From assembly GCA_017607445.1 (NCBI GenBank), contig JAEVHH010000005.1:687001-751000 (forward strand): 64,000 nt of DNA, given 5' to 3'. A program made the position numbers and the translations under genes. Each line of letters begins with the position of its first letter. Within the stretch, counting starts at the first letter, position 1. The stretch is from Histoplasma ohiense. Lineage: Eukaryota > Ascomycota > Eurotiomycetes > Onygenales > Ajellomycetaceae. Below are positions 58,360 to 64,000 of this stretch, in pieces. The notes under the pieces were generated by a model. That model saw nothing but the letters and a program-made list of their open reading frames with translations. It was not told the origin of the DNA and did not search any database.

Positions 58360-61026
58360 ATGGATTCTCCTAATGGCCAATCCGTACTTAGCTCAAGAAG
58401 GGGCCTGAATCTCCGTCCAATTCAGACAAATATCAATAATCCTAATGTCCGTCCAAAACGGCCTCCTCGCCCTGATGACGAGCTCACCCCGGAGGTGGCC
58501 ACCGCGGCGCGAGTTCCTCTCAAGCCGCAAGCTTCAAAGTCATCTTTAAAGAGCCTGTTTTCACGTAATAAGGCGAGTCGCCGTTCCAATCATGAACACA
58601 CCCTCCCGGCTATTGCAGAATCACAGAAGACAATGGGGGCGAACATAATACCAGATACGATATCTTCACCCAATACCCCGTCGACAACTCCAATGACGCC
58701 CAAATCTTCAGCAGCTACATCTTCACCTTTAGTGGGCAAACCAGGCCCTATCAATCCTTCACAGGCTTCCAAGTTCTCAAAAGAGAAAGGCCAGAAACTC
58801 CACAGAACAATCACCGTCTGGGACCCACCACCTCTCTTCCAAGCATATCCCCAGGCAATCAAACAAGGCACGCTTCCTGCCCCAACACTCTCCGCAGGAC
58901 CTATTTTACGAATAAAGGGCCACCGAAGAAATAGTAGTGTTAAAGACGACATTTCAGATGTTGATGCCGACGACGAAAGGGTCTCCTCGAGGGCCTCTAG
59001 GAAGCGGAAAGATGAAAAGCACAACAAGCATTCACGCAAAGCTTCTGCCTCTGTCAGCAAATCGGACTGGACCCAGAAAATTTTCATTCTAGTCACAAGC
59101 GGCTATCTTTTACAGTATGCCGGCGATGGAAGCTTCGATCGCCTACCTGAGAAAATGATGGAGCTTGGAAAAAACTCGGTGGCATTTGCGAGTGACGCGA
59201 TTCCAGGCAGACACTGGGTGCTGCAAATTTCACAAACACTTGAAGAGGATGGAACCGTGTCCTTGGATACGAAGAAGACTTTTCTCTCTCGGTTTGGATT
59301 TGCAGATTCCCGAAGACAGGCGAAGACCTTACTCTTGGTTTGTAATGACCCCGCCGAAATGACGTCTTGGCTTTCAGCTGTAAGACGGGAAATCGAAGCT
59401 TTAGGCGGGAAAGAATACACGCCTGAAACACCGATGGAAGAAACGTCCCAGGATTCCCAGCAATCCGAAAAGAAGTTCATTCGGCAATCTGTGGTACCTG
59501 ACAAAAAACAATCACCACCTATGAACGTAGCAAATCCGGGGTCCGCGGAAGCCTCTCCAAAGGTTTCAACGCCAAATCCCAACGAAGAGCGGAAGCCAGA
59601 AGGGGACAAACCTGCCGATGAAGCATCACTGAAATCCCTGAATAGACGATCAATTCGCCCACAATCTGTCGAAGCTCCTTCACTCTCGACTACTGGGACG
59701 GTTACTGATCTAGATCGATTACGGGAGGGATCAAGGTTATCTTACGTTTCCATCGGGACGAGGACTATACCAAGCTCCAGGGGTTCTTCTCCAGGCTTAT
59801 CTCCTGTTAGACCAAAGGATGTTACCACTATGTCTCCATACGCTGATTCCCCACCTAGCGTTAGGAGTACAGTTGCGGACTCCAGCAGCACACACAAGTC
59901 TAGTCATGCGTACTCCTCAATGCGGTCTGAAGATGATGGCACAGACACTCCCAGCGCAGCTCGCCCACTGTCAACTGTTGGCCCATTAATCTCCAGAAGC
60001 ACATCTCCTCCCAATTTCAGCGTGCCAGTGTTCAGCAAAAGATTTTCAGCAACGCATTCTGGCGCATCCCCATCGTCTAGGAAATTTTACCACACCTCTC
60101 CTCCCGCCTCGCCGCGCATAATCATGCCGGGCACTCGCCATCGCTTTTCTGGTCTGGATGACTCTGTCGCACCTTCGCAATTATCAACCGGTCAAGCGGA
60201 TTCGAAGCAGTCGTTGAAAGACCCAACTAATTCCCAACAGCCTGCTCCTTTCACATTCGACCCAGAAACCCCCTCGCGCACCTCTGTCTTGCCAAAGCCA
60301 AGGGAGAAAAAAGCAAGGCGGTATTCGTCTTTCGAGTCGACTCGTGGTACTCACAGTGTATCCTCAGACTATCGCCCACAACTTTCACCAGTGATGAACG
60401 ATAGCAGTGAAGAGGGAGGGAGTAAAAGCGATACGTTCTCACATCGCAATCCACCGCAAACATACAAGCAAACCAACTACGTGCCTCCAAAGGCTAACAA
60501 CGAAGTACGACAACTGCGCCGACCAATGAGCCTGCAGATTGGATCCGAAGCCCGTCGCCGGGCAGAGGCAATTCACCCACCACGCACCACTACTACCACC
60601 CATCCGCACTTGCCATCCCCTGACACTCGATCTCCTTATCGTCGAAATCGAGCCAGTTTAGCCCACCAAGAAATAATAAGCGCCACTTCACCCCCGGCTT
60701 ACTACGCATCAGAACCCGACCCAAGCCCCCTGCAGAAGAGCACATCGCATTTATCCGTCGGCCCACCCGTCGCTCCTCCGCCGGATTTCCCGCTGCCAAG
60801 AGTCCCACGCAGAGTCTCATCGCACTTCAGGCCAGCATGGCATGATCATCAACAACATACATTGAGGCCCGCGCGTGAATCTGGTATCCCTCGATCCAGA
60901 ACAGGGCCGGATGGGCAAAGAAATATCCATACACAAATTGTGCCTGTTGATCTGCGGGACATTGAGAATTCGCCGCAACTGAGCGGGATGACAGCGAAGG
61001 AGTATAGTATGGTGAATGCGTTCTAG
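58360..61026 (+). CDS. PH-domain protein with long disordered tail
   Basis: Single exon, 888 aa, ATG at 58360 (MDSPNGQSVLSSRRGLNLRP). The N-terminal ~235 residues are basic and Ser/Pro-rich (SKSSLKSLFSRNKASRRSNH, HRTITVWDPPPLFQAYPQAI, RILKGH-like RIKGHRRNSSVKDD). A pleckstrin-homology-like domain covers about residues 235-345: SDWTQKIFILVTSGYLLQYA, then RHWVLQISQTL, TLLLVCNDPAEMTSWLSAVR with the invariant Trp of the closing helix, and REIEAL. The remaining ~540 residues are Ser/Pro-rich with many SP/TP sites and PxxP-type RPPR and PVAPPPDFPLPRVP stretches. PH domains bind phosphoinositides or proteins, so a cortical or membrane scaffold role is likely but not shown. Related single-PH proteins are common in Pezizomycotina without a standard name. 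Confident as coding. Confidence 0.85.
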   Translation: MDSPNGQSVLSSRRGLNLRPIQTNINNPNVRPKRPPRPDDELTPEVATAARVPLKPQASKSSLKSLFSRNKASRRSNHEHTLPAIAESQKTMGANIIPDTISSPNTPSTTPMTPKSSAATSSPLVGKPGPINPSQASKFSKEKGQKLHRTITVWDPPPLFQAYPQAIKQGTLPAPTLSAGPILRIKGHRRNSSVKDDISDVDADDERVSSRASRKRKDEKHNKHSRKASASVSKSDWTQKIFILVTSGYLLQYAGDGSFDRLPEKMMELGKNSVAFASDAIPGRHWVLQISQTLEEDGTVSLDTKKTFLSRFGFADSRRQAKTLLLVCNDPAEMTSWLSAVRREIEALGGKEYTPETPMEETSQDSQQSEKKFIRQSVVPDKKQSPPMNVANPGSAEASPKVSTPNPNEERKPEGDKPADEASLKSLNRRSIRPQSVEAPSLSTTGTVTDLDRLREGSRLSYVSIGTRTIPSSRGSSPGLSPVRPKDVTTMSPYADSPPSVRSTVADSSSTHKSSHAYSSMRSEDDGTDTPSAARPLSTVGPLISRSTSPPNFSVPVFSKRFSATHSGASPSSRKFYHTSPPASPRIIMPGTRHRFSGLDDSVAPSQLSTGQADSKQSLKDPTNSQQPAPFTFDPETPSRTSVLPKPREKKARRYSSFESTRGTHSVSSDYRPQLSPVMNDSSEEGGSKSDTFSHRNPPQTYKQTNYVPPKANNEVRQLRRPMSLQIGSEARRRAEAIHPPRTTTTTHPHLPSPDTRSPYRRNRASLAHQEIISATSPPAYYASEPDPSPLQKSTSHLSVGPPVAPPPDFPLPRVPRRVSSHFRPAWHDHQQHTLRPARESGIPRSRTGPDGQRNIHTQIVPVDLRDIENSPQLSGMTAKEYSMVNAF

Positions 61027-61192
61027 TTCAGCAATGTGGATGCACGCCCTAATCATATATTCTTGGTATTACTTAAAGCCGGGATTGTTTTATTTTCTCT
61101 ACACATTAGCAAATTCGTGATGTCAATTTCATATTTCCCCCTTTCATGTCGTTGGGTAACTATTGGATTTTGGACATTAACGGATGTATATA

Positions 61193-61223
61193 CAGATGCT
61201 CCTGCAAAAAGTTTTGTCTCGCC
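61193..61223 (+). repeat. left terminal inverted repeat (Tc1-like)
   Basis: Pairs with 62784-62814; the inner 22 bp differ at one base. Confidence 0.88.
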
Positions 61224-61347
61224 CTACTAAGCACTAAAAACGCCACAATTTTCTTCTGAAATACGCACTGAAATTAATACTGAAGATCCTGTATCTCATT
61301 CTTTTTTTATCATTCAAATTAATAAGTAAGTTAGTTACAGACAGTAA

Positions 61348-62631
61348 TTAGTGAAATCTTCCTTCCTTATATTCATTGCCACCTTCTAACTCTATAACCT
61401 TCTTAATATGAACAGGAATCCGCTCTATCCAAGCTTGAATCTGCTCCTGTGGTAGATCCCTCCATGTTCTTTCCCATATTGCTATAGCTGCTGCCCGGTT
61501 CTGTGGAGCTCCTTTGACAGTTGTTTTTCATTTCATCCAGGTCCAAGCAGGTTCAATCATATTGAGATCTGGGGAATTCGCACACCAGAGCATCTGTTGA
61601 ATGTGATGAATCTCATATATATGACATTGGATATAGTGATCATGAGCAGGAGCTCGATCCTCCTGGACAATGGTATTTGAACGTTCCTTTTCACACTCAT
61701 TGGCAAAGGGAAAGAGCTTTGGAAGAAGGATTTTGACCTGATATCGATACCAATCAATTCCATTACTTTTGCCACGGGATAGCTTGCCTGTCTCTTTCTT
61801 CCACTTCCATATTGATTGAGGTCCTGGCAGTTGACGAAGGTTTAAACATCATATTCCATTTTGAAGCTCCCATTCTGCTTTCTTGATTGGTTCCATCATT
61901 TCATTAAGAGAATCTATATCCTTTACTGACTGAGCCTTTTCTTGAGCAGTTTCCAGACTCCAGCAGTGACAGGGACCCTTTTTATCATATGAGAAACAAC
62001 CTCAGAATATGAACTCTGAAGATCCCTTCCATCGCTCGCGTATGCAACTTCGAGAGAATCTTTCCTTGGAGGTTCTCCAAATTCGATATCCTCCACGGCG
62101 ATGAAGCAATATAACAGATGTCTCATCTGACCATATAACTCTTTTCCAATCTTCTAGAGTCCAATCTTGATGATCTAGACACCACTGAAGTCGTTCATGT
62201 TTCATTTTATTGGTCAAGCCAGGTTTTCGAGTAGGTTTGGTCTTTTTCATGCCTGCTTTTCACAAGATCTTCCATACAGTGTTGGGTGCAATATTAAAGC
62301 CCTCCTCACTGAGTTCAAGGGCAATATCAGCACAGGATTTCTCCCGTCCATATCAATTTCAGTGCACCTTCACTAATACTTGCTCTCGAATAGAAGAAGT
62401 CTGCTTTGTAGGTCTGCCACTGCGGGGGGCATCTTGAAGAAATTCATCACGGATAGTAAGATAGAGGAGATTAGGGTTGAAGCCACATTCAAGAGCTCTG
62501 GCATATATACAGTTGATTTGGCGAGCAGAGAGATTTGTAATATTCATGATCTCAGTGGTAGTTTTTGCAATATAAGGTGATTTGAGAGCCACCACGAGCG
62601 CCCGAGTGGTGATATCAGTATTGGGAGCCAT
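61348..62631 (-). pseudogene. Tc1-like transposase with in-frame stops
   Basis: Starts MAPNTDITTRALVVALKSPY; HTH region with NLSARQINCIYARALECGF and DAPRSGRPTKQTSS, then YGREKSCADIALELSEEGFN, KHERLQWCLDHQDWTLEDWK, VIWSDETS (first catalytic Asp), VQEDRAPAHDHY (second Asp, usual QDNAPxH), and SPDLNMIEPAW (final acidic residue), ending GGNEYKEGRFH. At least six TGA codons interrupt the single frame, for example KVH-TGA-N-TGA-YGREKS, KIL-TGA-KAGM and MK-TGA-KTTV, positions where arginine (CGA) is expected in most cases. No frameshift is needed. Less CpG-depleted than the pogo-type element, so probably a younger or less mutated copy. Confidence 0.85.
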
Positions 62632-62783
62632 GATTGAAAGCAGCACTGATGATGAAAAGATAACAAACTGAGGCAATAGAAACTAGGTGGGAGCCTCTTA
62701 TATTTTAAATGAGGGGTAGTTTTATTACATTTTAATACTGTGGTGGTGCTCACTATCTAATATAGCGGTTTTTTAATTATCTT

Positions 62784-62814
62784 GGCGAGACAAAATTTTT
62801 TGCAGCGGCTTCTG
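62784..62814 (-). repeat. right terminal inverted repeat (Tc1-like)
   Basis: Mirror of 61193-61223; followed by TA. Confidence 0.88.
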
Positions 62815-63879
62815 TACACCAAAAGTGAAATGTTTCGCTTTCTGTTTGTCATATACGCACGGTACGGATGTATACATACCCCCTTGTGCCCTACCCATTT
62901 CACGTTTTATATTTTCCGTTTGTTTCTCCCCCCATCAAGATTTACGAACTCCATAACACACATACGAAAAAAGAATACTCCAGCTGGTCCCCCCCCCCCT
63001 CCTTTTCCTTTATTTCTTTCTACTATGCACTTTACGTGTACAATCGATTATACACATACACAAAAAAACAATATTTTATGTATATACTGCAGCATTATTT
63101 TTTTCTCCCCATGATTCGCGTGCATTCTTTCCATCCCCGTTTTCCTTGTTCAAAAATGCGTGGAGGCCAAAGGGAACTCAACGAAACAAGTCTGGCACCT
63201 TCCCCTAATGACCATTTCGGAGCCCAGCTTAGGAGATATATGAGATATATCGTTGCTTATAGAGAACCTGAGGGGTCGGTGATGTTACTTATGTCCATGT
63301 TAACCTGGAACACAGATCATTCGTTATCCTTAGATAGACATAGTTATATGTATCTACGGGATGGGAAACGGCACTGAGACAACGGAACGACGTTACGCAG
63401 TGTATTTTTATTTTACAAAAATCGCCGGTATGGGGCGTGAAAAACCTTTCTTTTGTTAAACAGTCCGATAACTAGTTAAAGGGTATTTGATTATTACATA
63501 GCTTCCAATATTTCTTGTCACATCTTTTTTTCTTTGGTTGGTTCCTAAAACGCCTGTTTTTCACCTGCGTTTGGAAAAAGGGTAACTAAAATATTCTTTA
63601 ATTATTTCTGCTCTAATACCAACCAAGAGAAATGTAAAAATCAAAGAAAAAGGGAGAGAAAGAAAACCAATCATAGCATCCTTTCCTCACGGGACAAATA
63701 TGAAAAATGACGAGGATAATGGGGCTAAACACAAGTGGTAGTTAAAATAACAGAATGGTAAATAAACTTGCACAGCTGATGGGGCCATGGCCAAGGGAAA
63801 CTGAAATAAAAGGTGAAAAAAAGTGCATTTCAGTGCTGGGGCCAAAAAGTAACGAACAAAAAAAAAACATTTATTACAA
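62815..63879. other. intergenic, 1.07 kb
   Basis: 3' flank of the edge gene; includes a C10 run ending at 62999 and several A/T runs. A 169-codon plus frame at 62868-63377 is AT-driven and lacks any domain. Confidence 0.45.
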
Positions 63880-64000
63880 TTATTCATCGTCCGCTTCTTC
63901 TACACGCGGTGCAAGATCTCGTTTTATCGCTTCGCCCGCTGCCACTCCTGTTGATGAGCCACCTGTGTTGGATGGAGTAGCTTTTACGGAGTTGGCTGAC
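63880..64000 (-). CDS. C-terminal end of an unidentified gene
   Basis: The minus frame entering from the right edge reads SANSVKATPSNTGGSSTGVA, then AGEAIKRDLAPRVEEADDE and TAA at 63882-63880. Ser/Gly-rich linker followed by an acidic C-terminus; codon use looks coding and no stop intervenes. The product cannot be named from 39 residues; the rest of the gene lies beyond the window. Confidence 0.55.
   Translation of the reverse strand, partial: SANSVKATPSNTGGSSTGVAAGEAIKRDLAPRVEEADDE

Larger units (their letters stand above)
61193..62814 (-). mobile_element. Tc1/mariner-type DNA transposon, 1,622 bp
   Basis: Inverted ends of 31 bp with four mismatches, each starting CAGA and sharing CTGCAAAAA then TTTTGTCTCGCC. 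TA flanks both ends (61191-61192 and 62815-62816). Size and structure are those of a full Tc1-like element with one transposase on the minus strand, which is interrupted. Inserted 167 bp past the PH-domain gene. Confidence 0.9.

Noticed and set aside
62868..63377. 169-codon plus frame
   Set aside because: Phe/Tyr/His-rich composition from AT-rich DNA, no domain.
1..64000. biosynthetic cluster or rRNA genes
   Set aside because: No PKS, NRPS, terpene or P450 genes, and no rRNA sequence recognised; metabolic genes present are housekeeping.

Overview
The window is eukaryotic nuclear DNA from a filamentous ascomycete. Genes are intron-containing (most introns 50-130 bp, GT..AG, often with CTAAC/CTGAC-like branch sites), on both strands, and separated by AT-richer spacers. 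The gene set (Rgp1, Rrg9, Ade2, Dph1, HMG-CoA lyase, Arg8, Btn1/Cln3, Rxt3, carnitine acetyltransferase), relics of APH-type and SRPK-like kinase families, and transposons that lost CpG by CGA-to-TGA change suggest Onygenales, plausibly Ajellomycetaceae (Histoplasma/Blastomyces/Emmonsia-like). The order and family are inference; the fungal assignment is firm.

Layout. 1-6.6 kb: an APH-family phosphotransferase running off the left edge, RGP1 (Golgi Ypt6 exchange factor subunit), RRG9 (mitochondrial), then three APH-family gene fragments in mixed orientation. 6.8-12.7 kb: a nine-exon GH63-type glycosidase and ADE2, divergent across a 470-bp promoter. 14.4-20.6 kb: a small coiled-coil protein, a bromodomain protein and DPH1. 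20.6-27.6 kb: accessory region with an SRPK-like kinase carrying an in-frame stop and a 1.87-kb pogo/Fot1-type transposon with perfect TIR ends and a heavily mutated transposase. 27.7-38.7 kb: HMG-CoA lyase, SDH assembly factor 4, acetylornithine aminotransferase, a hormone-sensitive-lipase-family hydrolase and BTN1. 38.7-43 kb: AT-rich gene-free stretch. 43-53 kb: RXT3 (Rpd3L deacetylase subunit), carnitine acetyltransferase with alternative starts that suggest dual mitochondrial/peroxisomal targeting, and a Ser-rich coiled-coil protein. 53-58.3 kb: no gene seen. 58.4-64 kb: a PH-domain protein, a 1.6-kb Tc1-like element, and the 3' end of a gene at the right edge.

There are no operons. Several genes share a mitochondrial/central-metabolism theme (RRG9, HMG-CoA lyase, SDHAF4, ARG8, carnitine acetyltransferase), and SDHAF4/ARG8 share a 344-bp divergent promoter. 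Exon models were built by hand from splice motifs, phase agreement and remembered family conservation; no database search was possible. No novel defence-type or otherwise undescribed multi-gene system was found. The most interesting signals are the retention of CpG in the transposon ends but not its interior, the dual-start carnitine acetyltransferase, the decayed kinase families, and a helically phased 11-bp repeat near 36.55 kb.
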